DNA from: Aerophototrophica crusticola
GTDB taxonomy: Bacteria > Pseudomonadota > Alphaproteobacteria > Azospirillales > Azospirillaceae
Direction of reading: 5' to 3'
Length of the DNA stretch: 64,000 bases
NCBI GenBank assembly: GCA_001939945.1
Contig: MOEB01000009.1
Coordinates: 62,001 to 126,000 of the forward strand
Shown: piece by piece, positions 1-11,100 of the stretch
Numbering within the stretch: position 1 is the first letter of the stretch
Layout: every line of letters starts with the position of its first letter
Made by a program: the position numbers and the translations under genes
Notes under the pieces: model-generated
Database searches by the model: none
Told to the model about the DNA's origin: nothing
The model's input: the letters and a program-made list of their open reading frames with translations, nothing else

Positions 1-1530
1 GCGATGGCTTCCGGCGCCCCCGCCGGCGCGGCCGCCGACGTCGCCCGGGTGGTGGAGCTGTACAACGACGCCCGCGGCGCCACCCTGCGCTTCCTGAGCG
101 AGGGCGACCCCAAGACCATGGAGCGGGTGGAGAGGTCCGGCCGCGAGGCGGACGGGCTGCTGGCCGAGCTGGCGAAGGCCCCGTCGCTGGCGGCCCCCGC
201 CAAGGCGGCGCAGGAGATCATCGCCAACTATGTCGCCGTGGCCCGCAAGCTGGGCGACTTGGCGGGCAAGATTGCCGATGTGCGCGCCAACCGGATCAAC
301 CCGACCCGGGAGAAGGTCCTGGAAGGGGTGGAGGGCTTCGTCCAGGTTTCCGACCTTGCCCAGGCGGCGAAGATGGAGGGCATCCAGGCCAGCACGTCCG
401 GGGCCCGGTGGACGGTGCTGGGGGCGCTGGCCGGCATCGCCGCCCTGCTGTTCGGCGTGTTGCTGCTGGTTTCCCGCTCCATCACCCGCCCGGTCCGCAC
501 CCTGACGGGCGCCATGGGCCGCCTGGCGGGCGGCGAGCTGGAGACGGAGGTGGAAGGCACGACCCGCGGCGACGAGGTGGGCGCCATGGCGCGGGCGGTG
601 CAGGTCTTCAAGGAGAATGCCCTGAGGGTGCGGGCCCTGGAGGCCGAGGCCGCCCGGCAGAAGGAGGCCGCGGAGCAGGAGCGCCGCGCCGCCCTGCTGA
701 GCCTGGCCAGCGACTTCGAGGCCGGCGTGAAGGGCGTGGTGGACGCCGTCGCCACCGCCGCCACGGAGATGGAGGCCGCCGCCGCGTCCATGGGGGCCAC
801 GGCGGAGGAGACCACCCGCCAGGCCGGTGCCGTGGCCGCCGCCGCGGACCAGGCCAGCGCCAACGTCAACACGGTGGCCGGCGCCACGGAGGAGCTGTCC
901 GCCAGCATCCAGGAGATCAGCCGCCAGGTGCTGGCCTCCAGCGACATCGCCGGCCGGGCGGTTGGGGAGGCCGGGCAGGCCAGCGACACCATGCGCACCC
1001 TGGCGGAGTCGGCCCAGAAGATCGGGGAGGTGGTGCAGCTCATCAGCGACATCGCCAGCCAGACCAACCTGCTGGCCCTGAACGCCACCATCGAGGCGGC
1101 CCGGGCGGGGGAGGCCGGCAAGGGCTTCGCCGTGGTGGCATCGGAGGTGAAGGCGCTGGCCACCCAGACCGCCCGGGCGACGGAGGAGATCGGCGCCCAG
1201 ATCCAGGGCATCCAGCAGGCCACCGGGGCCGCCAGCCGCACCATCGACGGCGTGGCCGGCACCATCAGCCGGATGAGCGAGATCGCCGCCGGCATCGCCG
1301 CGGCGGTGGAGCAGCAGCAGGCCGCCACCCGCGACATCGCCGGCAACGTGGCCCAGGCCGCCCAGGGCACGGCGGAGGTGTCGTCCAACATCGGCGGGGT
1401 GAACCGTGCCGCCGGGGAGACCGGCACCGCCGCCACCCAGGTGCAGGGTGCCGCCTCTGGCCTGGCCCGGGAGGCGGAGCAGCTCCGCCGCCAGGTGGGC
1501 AGCTTCCTGGAGACGGTCCGGGCTGCCTGA
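1..1530 (+). CDS. Methyl-accepting chemotaxis protein, 5' truncated by window edge
   Basis: Transmembrane chemoreceptor that relays ligand binding to CheA/CheW. The frame is already open at base 1, so the first transmembrane helix and part of the sensor domain lie outside the window. Counting from the Met at base 4, residues 1-130 are a helical periplasmic sensor part, a hydrophobic helix spans about 134-156, and a HAMP domain follows to about 212. The cytoplasmic signalling domain runs from about 235 to 505. Its hairpin tip carries the conserved core [20 protein letters not shown] near residue 348, followed by [15 protein letters not shown]. No pentapeptide CheR tether is visible at the C-terminus (ends ETVRAA). 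A strong hairpin follows the stop. Ligand unknown. Confidence is high for the family. Confidence 0.95.
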   Translation, partial: AMASGAPAGAAADVARVVELYNDARGATLRFLSEGDPKTMERVERSGREADGLLAELAKAPSLAAPAKAAQEIIANYVAVARKLGDLAGKIADVRANRINPTREKVLEGVEGFVQVSDLAQAAKMEGIQASTSGARWTVLGALAGIAALLFGVLLLVSRSITRPVRTLTGAMGRLAGGELETEVEGTTRGDEVGAMARAVQVFKENALRVRALEAEAARQKEAAEQERRAALLSLASDFEAGVKGVVDAVATAATEMEAAAASMGATAEETTRQAGAVAAAADQASANVNTVAGATEELSASIQEISRQVLASSDIAGRAVGEAGQASDTMRTLAESAQKIGEVVQLISDIASQTNLLALNATIEAARAGEAGKGFAVVASEVKALATQTARATEEIGAQIQGIQQATGAASRTIDGVAGTISRMSEIAAGIAAAVEQQQAATRDIAGNVAQAAQGTAEVSSNIGGVNRAAGETGTAATQVQGAASGLAREAEQLRRQVGSFLETVRAA

Positions 1531-1549
1531 CAGGCGGGGCAGGAATGGA

Positions 1550-1585
1550 AAGGGCGTGCGGCCGGGGCCCTGGCCGCACGCCCTT
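1550..1585. terminator. Bidirectional hairpin terminator between convergent genes
   Basis: A perfect 14-bp inverted repeat (AAGGGCGTGCGGCC, 8-nt loop, GGCCGCACGCCCTT) sits 20 nt after the chemoreceptor stop and 8 nt from the stop of the convergent small gene. There is no long T-run, but the position between two convergent stops fits a shared terminator. Confidence 0.7.
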
Positions 1586-1592
1586 CGTCATG

Positions 1593-1796
1593 TCAGCGGC
1601 TGGCGATCCGGTCGCTGGGGGAGACGACGCAGGGCTGGAACTCGCCGCACCAGTCGCCCTGGGCCACGTGGGGCCAGCGCACGTCCCGCGGGGTGGCAGC
1701 CGCGCCCAGGGACTTCGGACCGTCCGTCGGCTGCGGGGCATAGCGGCGGCACTGGGACTGGTCCTTGTACCAGAAACGGCATTCGCCACAGATCAT
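1593..1796 (-). CDS. Small cysteine-rich hypothetical protein (67 aa)
   Basis: Unrecognised small protein beginning MICGECRFWYK. The start at 1796 is chosen because an AGGAG box lies 6-7 nt upstream; a longer frame reaches 1853 without support. It has an N-terminal CxxC pair, a third Cys about 9 residues later (QCRRYAP), and a WCGEF motif near residue 49. This arrangement resembles small zinc- or Fe-S-binding proteins with a 'C-x2-C ... C ... W-C-G-E-F' layout. No signal peptide or membrane segment. It is monocistronic, convergent to the chemoreceptor and shares the hairpin with it. Function unknown; metal binding is inferred only from the cysteines. Confidence 0.7.
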   Translation of the reverse strand: MICGECRFWYKDQSQCRRYAPQPTDGPKSLGAAATPRDVRWPHVAQGDWCGEFQPCVVSPSDRIASR

Positions 1797-1924
1797 GGCC
1801 GTCACTCCTGTCGGTGGAAGGGTCTGCCCCTTCCAATCCCTGCCGACAGCCACCGTTCCGGATGCAAATGGTTATCACCGCGGGCCGCCGGGGCCGCCCG
1901 CGGTGATACGGGTGGAAGCCGGCC

Positions 1925-4900
1925 TCACTCCGCCGGCTGCATCGTCGCCCCCCGCGCCGGGCGCCTGAACCGGGCGACCAGGCTCATCACCGCCACGTAG
2001 AAGACCGGCACGAAGAAGATGGCCAGCACGGTGGCGGAGATCATGCCGCCCAGCACGCCCACGCCGATGGCGTTCTGGCTCTCCGCCCCCGCCCCGGTGG
2101 CGATGGCCAGGGGCAGCACGCCCAGGATGAAGGCCAGGGAGGTCATCAGGATCGGCCGCAGGCGCTGGCGGCTGGCCTCCACCGCCGCGTCGCGCAGGCT
2201 GGCGCCCTTCTCGTACCGGTCCTTGGCGAACTCCACGATCAGGATGGCGTTCTTGGCCGCCAGGCCGATGGTGGTCAGCAGGCCCACCTGGAAGTAGACG
2301 TCGCTGGGCAGGCCCCGCAGGGTCGCCGCCGCCACGGCGCCGATGACGCCCAGCGGCACCACCAGCATGACCGAGACGGGCACCGACCAGCTCTCATACA
2401 GCGCCGCCAGGCAGAGGAAGACCACCAGCATGGACAGGGCGTAGAGCGCCGGCGCCTGGGAGCCGGAGGCGCGTTCCTCGAAGGACAGGCCCGTCCACTC
2501 GATGCCGGTGCCCGCCGGCAGCTTGGCCGCCAGCTCCTCCATGGCCGCCATCGCCTCGCCCGAGCTGACGCCCGGGGCCGGGCCGCCCTGGATGTTCAGG
2601 GAGGGCACGCCGTTGTAGCGCTCCAGCTTCGGGGAGCCATAGCCCCACTCCCCCCGGGCGAAGGCGGAGAAGGGCACCATCTGGCCCGCGGCGTTGCGCA
2701 CGTACCAGCGGTTCATGTCCTCCGGCAGCATGCGGAAGGGCGCGTCGGCCTGCACGTACACCCGCTTCACCCGGCCGTTGTCCGTGAAGTCGTCCACGTA
2801 GGACGAGCCCCAGGCGGCGGACAGGGTGGTGTTGATGTCCGCCAGCGACAGGCCCAGGGCGCGGGCCTTCTCCCGGTCCACCTCCACCCGGTACTGGGGC
2901 GTGTCCTCCAGCCCGTTGGGGCGGACGCCGGCCAGGCGCGGGTCCTGCGCCGCCATGCCGAGGAGCTGGTTGCGGGCGTCCACCAGCCGCTGGTGCCCCA
3001 GCCCGCCGCGGTCCACCAGCTGCAGGTCGAAGCCGGTGGCGTTGCCCAGGCCCGGCACGGAGGGCGGCATGATGGTGAAGACCATGGCGTCCTTGATCGT
3101 GCCCAAGGCCCCCATGGCCCGGGCGGCCACGGACGCGGCGTCCTGGCCGGCCCCCTCACGCTCCGACCAGTCCTTCAGCCGCACGAAGGCCATGCCCGCG
3201 TTCTGGCCGCGGCCGGAGAAGCTGAAGCCGCCGATGGTGAACAGGCCCTCCACGTTGTCCTTCTCGGTCCCCAGGAAGTGCTGCTCCACCTTGATGGCGG
3301 TCTCGCGGGTGCGCTCCAGCGTGGCGCCGGGCGGGGCGGTCCACAGCACGAACAGCTGGCCGCGGTCCTCCGTCGGCAGGAAGGAGGTGGGCAGGCGGGC
3401 GAACAGGAAGGCCAGCCCGGCCACGATCAGCAAGTAGGCGATTCCATAGCGGCCCAGCCGCGACACGGCCCCGCGCACGCCGCCCTCATACTTGCGGCTG
3501 GCCCGGTCGAAGTTGCGGTTGAACCAGCCGAAGAAGCCCTTCCGTTCCCCCTGCCCGTGGGCGTGGGGCTTCAGGATGGTGGCGCAGAGGGCGGGGGTCA
3601 GGATCAGGGCCACCAGGACCGACAGGCCCATGGCGGAAGCGATGGTCAGGGCGAACTGCCGGTAGATCACGCCGGCCGAGCCGCCGAAGAAGGCCATGGG
3701 CACGAACACGGCGGACAGCACCAGCGCGATGCCCACCAGGGCCCCGGTGATCTGGCCCATGGACTTGCGCGTGGCCTCCTTGGGGGGCAGGCCCTCCTCC
3801 GCCATCACGCGCTCCACGTTCTCCACCACCACAATGGCGTCGTCCACCAGCAGGCCGATGGCCAGCACCATGGCGAACATGGTCAGCACGTTGATGGTGA
3901 AGCCGAAGGCCGCCAGGATGCCGAAGGTGCCCAGCAGCACCACGGGCACGGCGATGGTGGGGATCAGCGTGGCCCGGAAGTTCTGCAGGAACAGGAACAT
4001 CACCAGGAAGACGAGGACCACCGCCTCCAGCAGGGTGTGGACCACGCCCTCGATGCTGATCTTCACGAAGGGGGTGGTGTCCAGCGGGTAGATCACCTCC
4101 AGCCCCGGGGGGAAGAAGGGCTGCAACTCCGTCACGCGGGCCTTCACGGCCTCCGCGGTCTCCAGCGCGTTGGCGCCGGTGGCCAAACTCACGCCAAGCC
4201 CGGCGGCGGGCTGGCCGTTGTAGCGGGCCTGGACCTCATAGGTCTCCTGCCCCACCTCCACCCGCGCCACGTCGCGCAGGCGGAGCTGGGAGCCGTCCGG
4301 GTTCACGCGCAGCAGGACGTTGGCGAACTCCTCCGCCGTCTGCATGCGGGTCTGGGCCACGATGGTGGCGTTGAGCTGCTGCCCCGGCACGGCGGGCGCA
4401 CCGCCGAGCTGGCCGGCGGAGACCTGCGCGTTCTCCACCCCGATGGCGGCGGTCACGTCGGTGACGGCCAGGCCGTAGCTGTTCATCTTGTCCGGGTCCA
4501 GCCAGATGCGCATGGCATGCTGCGGCCCGAACACCGTCACCTCGCCCACGCCGGTGACGCGGCTGATGGGGTCCTGGACGTTGGAGGCGACGAAGTCGGC
4601 GATGTCGCCCTGGGTCAGGCTGTTGTCCGTGGACTTGAAGCCCACCACCAGCAGGAAGTCGCGGGTGGACTTGGTCACGGTCAGGCCGCGCTGCTGCACC
4701 TCCTGCGGCAGGCTGGGCACGGCGAGCTGCAGCTTGTTCTGCACCTGCACCTGGGCGATGTCCGGGTTCGCCTCCGGCTCGAAGGTCAGGGTAATGCTGA
4801 CGTTGCCCGAGCTGTCGCTGGAGGACGACATGTAGCGGAGGTAGTCGATGCCCGTCATCCGCTGCTCGATCACCTGGGTGACCGTCTGTTCCAGCGTGGC

Positions 4901-5062
4901 GGCGGAGGCGCCGGGGTAGGTGGCCGTGACGGTGACCTGGGGCGGCGCGATCTTCGGGTACTGCTCGACCGGCAGGCCAAGGATGGCCAGCCCGCCCGCC
5001 AGCATGGTGACGATGGCGAGCACCCAGGCGAAGATGGGCCGGTCGATGAAGAAGTTTACCAT
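1925..5062 (-). CDS. RND multidrug efflux permease, HAE1 (AcrB/MexB) family
   Basis: Inner-membrane proton-driven drug exporter of 1045 residues, the usual family length. It begins [18 protein letters not shown], the typical first transmembrane helix. The TM4 proton-relay motif [18 protein letters not shown] with its two Asp residues is near residue 405. The two large periplasmic porter loops are in the expected places, and PPGATLERT and the second helix block near residue 880-1030 ([16 protein letters not shown]) are conserved. A GGAGGAC ribosome site precedes the ATG. It is the distal gene of an operon with the adaptor gene at 5293-6468; the 230-bp gap between them holds a palindromic repeat. 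No outer-membrane TolC-type gene is adjacent, so the pump probably borrows one. Substrate unknown. Confidence 0.95.
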   Translation of the reverse strand: MVNFFIDRPIFAWVLAIVTMLAGGLAILGLPVEQYPKIAPPQVTVTATYPGASAATLEQTVTQVIEQRMTGIDYLRYMSSSSDSSGNVSITLTFEPEANPDIAQVQVQNKLQLAVPSLPQEVQQRGLTVTKSTRDFLLVVGFKSTDNSLTQGDIADFVASNVQDPISRVTGVGEVTVFGPQHAMRIWLDPDKMNSYGLAVTDVTAAIGVENAQVSAGQLGGAPAVPGQQLNATIVAQTRMQTAEEFANVLLRVNPDGSQLRLRDVARVEVGQETYEVQARYNGQPAAGLGVSLATGANALETAEAVKARVTELQPFFPPGLEVIYPLDTTPFVKISIEGVVHTLLEAVVLVFLVMFLFLQNFRATLIPTIAVPVVLLGTFGILAAFGFTINVLTMFAMVLAIGLLVDDAIVVVENVERVMAEEGLPPKEATRKSMGQITGALVGIALVLSAVFVPMAFFGGSAGVIYRQFALTIASAMGLSVLVALILTPALCATILKPHAHGQGERKGFFGWFNRNFDRASRKYEGGVRGAVSRLGRYGIAYLLIVAGLAFLFARLPTSFLPTEDRGQLFVLWTAPPGATLERTRETAIKVEQHFLGTEKDNVEGLFTIGGFSFSGRGQNAGMAFVRLKDWSEREGAGQDAASVAARAMGALGTIKDAMVFTIMPPSVPGLGNATGFDLQLVDRGGLGHQRLVDARNQLLGMAAQDPRLAGVRPNGLEDTPQYRVEVDREKARALGLSLADINTTLSAAWGSSYVDDFTDNGRVKRVYVQADAPFRMLPEDMNRWYVRNAAGQMVPFSAFARGEWGYGSPKLERYNGVPSLNIQGGPAPGVSSGEAMAAMEELAAKLPAGTGIEWTGLSFEERASGSQAPALYALSMLVVFLCLAALYESWSVPVSVMLVVPLGVIGAVAAATLRGLPSDVYFQVGLLTTIGLAAKNAILIVEFAKDRYEKGASLRDAAVEASRQRLRPILMTSLAFILGVLPLAIATGAGAESQNAIGVGVLGGMISATVLAIFFVPVFYVAVMSLVARFRRPARGATMQPAE

Positions 5063-5183
5063 GTCGGTGTCCTCCGCGGGCCGCTTGGGGCGGCGCCGGG
5101 CGTGAAATCCAATCTCGACGGTCGCCGCGGCGGGGCGTGGCCCGCGCCGTGATGGCGGCTGCCCGTCCCCGCTTGCTCAACCG

Positions 5184-5279
5184 CTTCCCCCGCGAAGGCG
5201 GGGGCCCACAGTTCTTGACCCCCTGCCCACCCGAACCCCGGTCGAAAAACCGTGGACCCCCGCCTTCGCGGGGGAGGCA
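5184..5279. repeat. REP/BIME-like palindromic repeat, copy 1
   Basis: Two mirrored hairpin units: TTCCCCCGCGAAGGCGGGGG at the left and the reverse complement at the right, flanked by CCCACAGTT and AACCGTGGAC. They are separated by about 40 nt of unrelated sequence. A second copy with the same organisation is at 46829-46922. This copy lies inside the RND operon, between adaptor and permease genes, where such hairpins could change the ratio of the two products (inference). Confidence 0.85.
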
Positions 5280-5292
5280 GGAAGGTTTAGGC

Positions 5293-6468
5293 CTACCGCG
5301 CCGCCTGCGCCGGCCCGCCGGCGGCCACCTGGGCGGTGGCGGCGGGGACGGCGGTGACCTGTACGCCGGGCCGGATCTTCTGCAACCCTTCCAGCACGAT
5401 CCGCTCGCCGGGCTTCAGCCCCTCGGTCACCAGCCAGTCCTGGCCGATGGCCTGGGCGGCGTTGACGGGGCGGGGGTTGACCTTGCCGTCCTCCCCCACC
5501 ACCCAGACCTGGGCGGCGCCGTTGGGGGTGCGCGACACGGCGCGCTGCGGCACCAGGATCGCGTCGTCCCGCGCGCCCTGCTCCACCTTCGCCCGCACGA
5601 ACAGGCCGGGCAGCAGCTCCATGGTGGGGTTGGGGAACACGGCGCGGAGCTGGACGGAGTTGGTGCCCGGGTCCACGGTCACGTCGGCGAACTGCAGCTC
5701 ACCCGGCTGGGCATAGGCCGTGCCCTCCACGTCCAGGGTCACGCGGGCCTTGCCGCCCTCCCCCTGGATGCGCCCCTCCGCCATGTCCCGGCGCAGGCGC
5801 ATGAGCTGCGAGACGGACTGGGTGATGTCCACATACATGGGGTCGAGCTGCTGGATGGTGGCCAGGGCCGTGGCTTGGTTGGCCCCCACCAGGGCGCCTT
5901 CCGTCACCGCGGACTTGCCGATGCGGCCGCCGATGGGGGCGGTGACGCGGGTGCGCTCCAGGTCGATGCGGGCGGCCTCCACGGCGGCCCTGCCGGCGGC
6001 CACCTCCGCCTCACCCTGGCCCTGGGCGGCGACGGCATCCTCGAAGGCCTGCTGGCTGACGGTGCGGTTGCGCACCAGGTCGCGGTAGCGGTCCGCCTTG
6101 GCGCGCACCGACTTCAGGTTGGCCTCCGCCCGGGCGAGCTGGGCCTTGGCGCTGTTCAGCGTCGCCTCGTACGGGGCCGGGTCGATCTGGTAGAGGGGGT
6201 CCCCCTCCTTCACCAGGGCCCCTTCCTGGAACAGCCGCTTCTGGACGATGCCGCCCACCTGGGGCCGCACCTCCGCCACCCGGAAGGCCGAGGTACGGCC
6301 GGGCAGCTCGGTGGAGACCTGGACCGGCTTCGCCTGGACCGTGGCGACGCCCACCTCCGGCGGCCCGGGGGGCGGGCCGGCCTGCTGCTGCGCCGGCTCA
6401 CCACAAGCGACCAGGAAGAGGGCGAGGGCCATGGCCGGGGTCACCAGCGCCGTGTTCGCTCGGGGCAT
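5293..6468 (-). CDS. RND efflux periplasmic adaptor (AcrA/MexA-type lipoprotein)
   Basis: Membrane fusion protein linking the RND permease to an outer-membrane channel. The 391 residues start with a short signal peptide ending in a lipobox (LFLVAC, Cys at about residue 22). A lipoyl-type barrel half follows (VSTELPGRTSAFRVAEVRPQ), then an alpha-helical hairpin, the second barrel half with the signature RTRVTAPIGGRIGKS, and a C-terminal beta-barrel and membrane-proximal domain. The ATG at 6468 has an AGGA box. It is the first gene of the efflux operon and is transcribed away from the TetR gene at 6623; the 154-bp divergent region holds a candidate operator. The C-terminus is Ala/Gln rich (VAAGGPAQAAR). 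Confidence 0.95.
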   Translation of the reverse strand: MPRANTALVTPAMALALFLVACGEPAQQQAGPPPGPPEVGVATVQAKPVQVSTELPGRTSAFRVAEVRPQVGGIVQKRLFQEGALVKEGDPLYQIDPAPYEATLNSAKAQLARAEANLKSVRAKADRYRDLVRNRTVSQQAFEDAVAAQGQGEAEVAAGRAAVEAARIDLERTRVTAPIGGRIGKSAVTEGALVGANQATALATIQQLDPMYVDITQSVSQLMRLRRDMAEGRIQGEGGKARVTLDVEGTAYAQPGELQFADVTVDPGTNSVQLRAVFPNPTMELLPGLFVRAKVEQGARDDAILVPQRAVSRTPNGAAQVWVVGEDGKVNPRPVNAAQAIGQDWLVTEGLKPGERIVLEGLQKIRPGVQVTAVPAATAQVAAGGPAQAAR

Positions 6469-6550
6469 CGGAAGTCCTGTCTCTTGGTCTCAGAAAGGGG
6501 GCCGGCACTTATCCGTCAGGCGGGCATGTCCCCCGCGCGGCTGGACATGA

Positions 6551-6570
6551 ACTGTCCCGTACAGTACAGT
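6551..6570. promoter_or_regulatory. Candidate TetR operator in the efflux/tetR divergent region
   Basis: ACTGT-CCCGT-ACAGT is a perfect inverted repeat immediately followed by another direct ACAGT. It sits about 50 bp upstream of the tetR start and about 80 bp upstream of the adaptor gene, where a TetR dimer would block both promoters. The binding itself is inferred. Confidence 0.5.
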
Positions 6571-6622
6571 CTGCCGAGCTGACATAGCGCGGCTCTCGCC
6601 GCGCCGCAAGAGGATAGGACCA

Positions 6623-7282
6623 ATGGCCGAGGGTGATAGGACCCTGCCGAGCACGGGCCGCGGCTTGGCCCGGCGGCGGGCGCTGCTGGACGCGGCAGCC
6701 CGCCTGTTCGTGGAAAAGGGCTATGGCAAGACCACCCTGGACGACATCGTCGCCGTCGCCGGCGGGTCGAAGGCGACGCTCTATGCCCAGTTCGGCGACA
6801 AGGAGGGCCTGTTCCGGGCCATCATGGCGGAGAACCAGGCCCGCATCCAGGCAGGCCTGGACCGGGTGGTGGCGTGCCAGTCCCTGACCCCGGAGGAGGC
6901 GCTGACCCAGGTCGCCCTCCAGTTCCTGGGCGTGCTGCTGCAGGAGGAGACACTGTCCGTGATCCGCGTACTGATCGCGGAGGGCGGGCGCGTGCCCCAG
7001 GTGGTGGACGAGTTCATGCGCACCGGGCCGGAGGTGACCAACAAGCGGCTGTCCGATTACCTGGCCGGCCTGTCGGACCGGGGGCTTCTGTCCGTGCCCG
7101 ACCCGGCGACGGCCGCCCGCGCCTTCCTGGGCATGGTCACCGGCCGGTTGCTGTTCGATCGCCTGGTGATGCCGGAACGCACCCTGGACCTGGGGCGGGA
7201 GGAACACTACGTGCGCCAGGCGGTGCGGCTGTTCCTGGACGGCGTGTCGCCGGCCGGGGCGCGGGCGACGCGGGCGGCCTAA
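6623..7282 (+). CDS. TetR/AcrR family regulator of the divergent RND pump
   Basis: One-component repressor, 219 residues. The N-terminal helix-turn-helix covers about residues 16-65, with the characteristic GYGKTTLDDIVAVAG and KATLYAQFGDKEGLF signature. The remainder is an all-helical ligand and dimerisation domain resembling the AefR-like/TetR_C_11 group (FMRTGPEVTNKRLSDYL). The ATG is preceded by AGAGGATAGG. It is divergent from the efflux operon, the classical arrangement for a local repressor. Its stop overlaps the stop of the convergent DUF3750 gene (7279). The effector ligand is unknown. Confidence 0.9.
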   Translation: MAEGDRTLPSTGRGLARRRALLDAAARLFVEKGYGKTTLDDIVAVAGGSKATLYAQFGDKEGLFRAIMAENQARIQAGLDRVVACQSLTPEEALTQVALQFLGVLLQEETLSVIRVLIAEGGRVPQVVDEFMRTGPEVTNKRLSDYLAGLSDRGLLSVPDPATAARAFLGMVTGRLLFDRLVMPERTLDLGREEHYVRQAVRLFLDGVSPAGARATRAA

Positions 7283-8094
7283 CCACCCCTCTCCCCACCG
7301 GGAAGCGGGGGAAGTTGCACGCTGTCGCCACCCAGCACCGGCGCCCCGATGCCCGGCAGGATCAGGCCGCCGGGGGCATAGCCGAAGGACAGGCCCAGCA
7401 CCCCCAGCTCCAGGTATCCCGGCAGCCGGGTCAGGGCCACGGCGCCGCGGGGGCCCTGCACCGACCAGCCGCGGCCATCCGGCAGGTCCAGCCGGCGGGC
7501 GCGCCACCAGCCGCCGTGCCAGTCCTTGCCCAGGGCGTTGGGTGGCAGCACCGCCGCGTCCACCCCGGCCTCCGCCAGCAGCCAAGCGACGAAGGTGTTG
7601 CTGTTGGGGCCCGGCCAGGCGTTGTACTCCCGCGCGTAGGGGTACCGGGCGATGGCGACGGGCAGGCGGTCGATGGATTCCGCCGCCGCCTCGCCCCGCA
7701 GCTCATGGACCAGCCGCGGCTCCGCCCCGAACCAGCGCCCGTCCGCCGGCCGGCTGGAATCCACCACCACCGCCGTACCGGTAGAGGCCAGGCGGAAGCC
7801 GATGACCTCGTACCGCGTATAGGCATCCGCCCCCGCCGGCTTGGCAGCCACCCAGGTGTGGACGGAGAAGGCGCCGCGCCAGCGGAAGGTCTGGGCCGCA
7901 TAGACCTGCAACACCGCCTCGGGCGTCGTGGCCGGGGGCGGGGCGAGGCCGGCGCTGGACCGGTCGGCCCGCCAGAAGTCGCCGGCGAAGCTGGCCTTGC
8001 CCGTGGCCAGCATCCAGGCGGGCCCGGAGATGAGGAGCAACAAAAGGAACAGCAGGGTCAGGGCGACGAGCACGGTGGCCTTCAGGATCGGCAT
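7279..8094 (-). CDS. DUF3750 family membrane-anchored protein
   Basis: 271-residue protein with one N-terminal membrane anchor or uncleaved signal (TVLVALTLLFLLLLLISG, about residues 6-24) and a periplasmic domain. The family-typical segments are FSVHTWVAAKPAGA near 75, a REYNAWPGPNSNTF block near 160, and GKDWHGGWWRA near 190. Start: the frame can be opened at a TTG (8103), but the ATG at 8094 is more plausible. DUF3750 has no established biochemical function; the WPGPNSNT block looks like an active-site or ligand loop. Its stop overlaps that of tetR. It is not obviously in an operon with the kinase upstream. Confidence 0.8.
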   Translation of the reverse strand: MPILKATVLVALTLLFLLLLLISGPAWMLATGKASFAGDFWRADRSSAGLAPPPATTPEAVLQVYAAQTFRWRGAFSVHTWVAAKPAGADAYTRYEVIGFRLASTGTAVVVDSSRPADGRWFGAEPRLVHELRGEAAAESIDRLPVAIARYPYAREYNAWPGPNSNTFVAWLLAEAGVDAAVLPPNALGKDWHGGWWRARRLDLPDGRGWSVQGPRGAVALTRLPGYLELGVLGLSFGYAPGGLILPGIGAPVLGGDSVQLPPLPGGERGG

Positions 8095-8177
8095 GGGCGG
8101 CAAGCGGCAGGGGGAGGTCCCGTGATGGGGCCCGCCGAAGATGGCGTCCGGATGGCGGGTTTGGGAGGGGGTTGCCC

Positions 8178-11100
8178 CTACCCCTTCCCGTCCCGCATCA
8201 CCCGCAGCAGCACCCGGCTCAGCTCCTCCGCCGCATAGGGCTTCTGCAACAGCTCGAAGCCGTGGCGGCCTTCCTCCGCCAGGACATGGCTGTAGCCGCT
8301 GGTCAGCACCACGGGCAGGCCGGGGTAGCGGCGGCGCAGCTCACGGCCCAGCTCGATCCCGCTCATGCCCGGCATGACCACGTCGGTGAAGACGGCGTCG
8401 AAGCCCGGCCCCTCGGCCAGCTTGGCCAGGGCCTCCACCGCGTTGGCGGCCCAGCTCGTCTCGAAGCCAAGGTCCTGGAGGATCTGGGTGGAGAAGCTGC
8501 CCACCTCCGGGTTGTCCTCCACCACAAGCACCCGGCGGCCGCGGCCGTCCTCCGCCGGGGTGCTGTCGGCCTCGCCGGCGGAGGCGCCGGCCTGCCCACC
8601 CTCGGCCCGCGGCAGGTAGAGGGTGAAGGTGGTGCCCTTGCCGACGACGCTGTGCACGGCGATGTCGCCGCCCGACTGCTTGGCGAAGCCATAGACCTGG
8701 GACAGGCCCAGGCCGGTGCCCTTGCCCACCTCCTTCGTCGTGAAGAAGGGCTCGAAGATCTGGGTCAGCTTGTCCGGCGGGATGCCGGACCCCGTGTCGG
8801 TGAGGGACACGGCGCAGAAGGCCCCGTGGCGCACCCCGTGCCCGCGCAGGGCGGGCATCTTGGCCACCCCCTCCACCCGCACGGTCAGTGTGCCTTCGCC
8901 GTCCATCGCGTCGCGGGCGTTGACGGCCATGTTGACCAGCGCCGTCTCGAACTGGCTGGCGTCCGTCTCCACCAGGCAGGTGCCGCAGCCCACGTCGGTG
9001 ACGATCTGCACCCGGGCACCGACGATGGTGCGCAGCATGTCGGCCACTGCCAGCAGCCGCCCGCCCACGTCGAACACCTCCGGCTTCAGGGCGGAGCGGC
9101 GGGCGAAGGCCAGCAGCTGGCCGGTCAGCTTGGCCGCCCGGTCCACCGTGTCGCTGATCGCCTCCACATAGCGCCGCCGCCGCTCCTCCGCCAGGTCGGG
9201 CCGGCGCAGGAACTCCACGGCGGAGCGGATGATGGTCAGCAGGTTGTTGAAGTCATGGGCGACGCCGCCGGTGAGCTGGCCCACCGCCTCCATCTTCTGC
9301 GCCTGGCGCAGGGCCTCCTCGGCCACGCGCAGGGCCTCGGCCCGCTCCCGCTCCTCGGTGATGTCGCGGCCCACGGCGTGGATGAAGTCGTCCTCCGGCA
9401 CCGCCGTCCAGGACAGCCAGCGGTAGCCGCCGTCCTTGGTGCGGTAGCGGTTCTCGAACCGGGGCGTGGTGCGCCCCTCGGACAGGCAGGCCGCCTCCGA
9501 CCGGGTGCGGCCCACGTCGTCCGGGTGGATCAGGTCCAGGAAGCTGCGGCCCAGCAGCTCCTCCTCCGTCCAGCCCAGGATGGCGGTCCAGGCCGGGTTC
9601 ACGGCCGCGATGGTGGCGTCGAACCGGGCCACCAGCATGATGTCGGTGGACAGGCGCCACATGCGGTCCCGCTCGCGGGTGCGCTCGGCGATCTCCGCCT
9701 CCAGCTCGGCGCGGGAGCGGGCCAGCACCTCCCGCGCCTCCACCATGTCCTGGATGTCGGTGCAGGTGCCGAACCAGCGGATGATCTGGCCGTCGGCGTC
9801 GCGCACGGGCTGGGCCCGGCCCAACACCCAGCGGTACTGGCCGCTGCGGTGGCGCAGCCGGTACTCGATCCGGTAGGGCTCGCCGGTGGCGAGGCAGTGG
9901 CGCCAGGCATCCCAGGCCCGGTCCTGGTCGTTGGGGTGGAACATGCCGGCCCAGGCGTCCCCGTCCGTGGTCCCGTCCGGCACGCCGGTATAGTCGTACC
10001 AGCGCTGGTTATAGAAATCGTGGAACCCGTCCGGCCGGGTGGACCAGACCATGTGGTCGATGGAGTTGGCGATGGCCTGGAACTGGGCCTGGCTGGCCCG
10101 CAGGGCCCGCTCCATCCGGACCCGATCGCTGATGTCGGTGAACAGGATGGCGACGCGGTGTTCCGCCGGGTCGCCGACGCGGAAGGCGTGGACGTCGAAC
10201 CAGCGATCGCCCATGGGGGCGGAGCCGTTCTCGAACCGGGCGGGCCGGCCGGTCAGGGCCACCTGGCCATAGGTCTCGAACCAGTGGCTCTCCAGGCCGG
10301 GCACCAGCTCACGCGCCGTCCTGCCCTCCGCCCCCGTCAGCCCGGTCTGGCTCTCGAAGGCGGGGTTCACCTCGACGAAGCGGTAGTCCACCGGTGTCAT
10401 CGCCGCGTCGAAGAGCATCTCGACGACGCAGAACCCGGCATCAAGGGAATTGAACAGGGAGCGGTAGCGCTCCTCGCTGCGGCGCAGCCCCTCCTCCGCC
10501 GCCTTGCGGTCGCCCACGTCGCGGTAGAACAGGGCCATCCCGCCGTCCCCAGTGGGGTAGGCGCGCACCTCCAGCCAGAGGTCGCGCCCCTCGACCTGGT
10601 AGCGGTGCTCCGTCGTGCCGGGGCGGCGGTCGCGCATGACCTGCCGATAGAACGCCTCCAGCGGCGTGCCGACGCTGGCGGGCCAGAGGTCCCAATGGCT
10701 GCGGCCCAGCAGCCCGGACCGCGGCCTGCCGTCCATGCGGCACGCCTCGGCGTTCGCCTCCACCACCCGGAAATCCGGGTCCAGCAGCAGGAAGCCTTCC
10801 AGCATGCCGGCCAGCACATCGCGGGCGCGGGCCTCGCTCACCTCCAGCGCCTCGACGGCGTGGCGGCGCTCCAGCACCCGGGCGGTGACGTCCTCCACCG
10901 TGTGCAGGATGTGGGTGACCGTGCCGTCCCGGCCGACCAGGGGCACGTTCAGCGGGGCCCAGTGCCGCTCCTCGAACCGGCCGGACGGGCCGCGGATGTC
11001 ATAGCGCTGCACCGGCATCCGGTCAGGCTTGCCGGTGGCCAGGACCCGCTCCAGCGAGGAGCGCAGGTTCCGGACACCGTCGGCGAAGGGGTCGTCTGGG

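Noticed and set aside
228-1436. Minus-strand open frame inside the chemoreceptor gene
   Set aside because: Antisense to strongly conserved MCP codons; Ser/Ala/Arg-rich shadow with no ribosome site.
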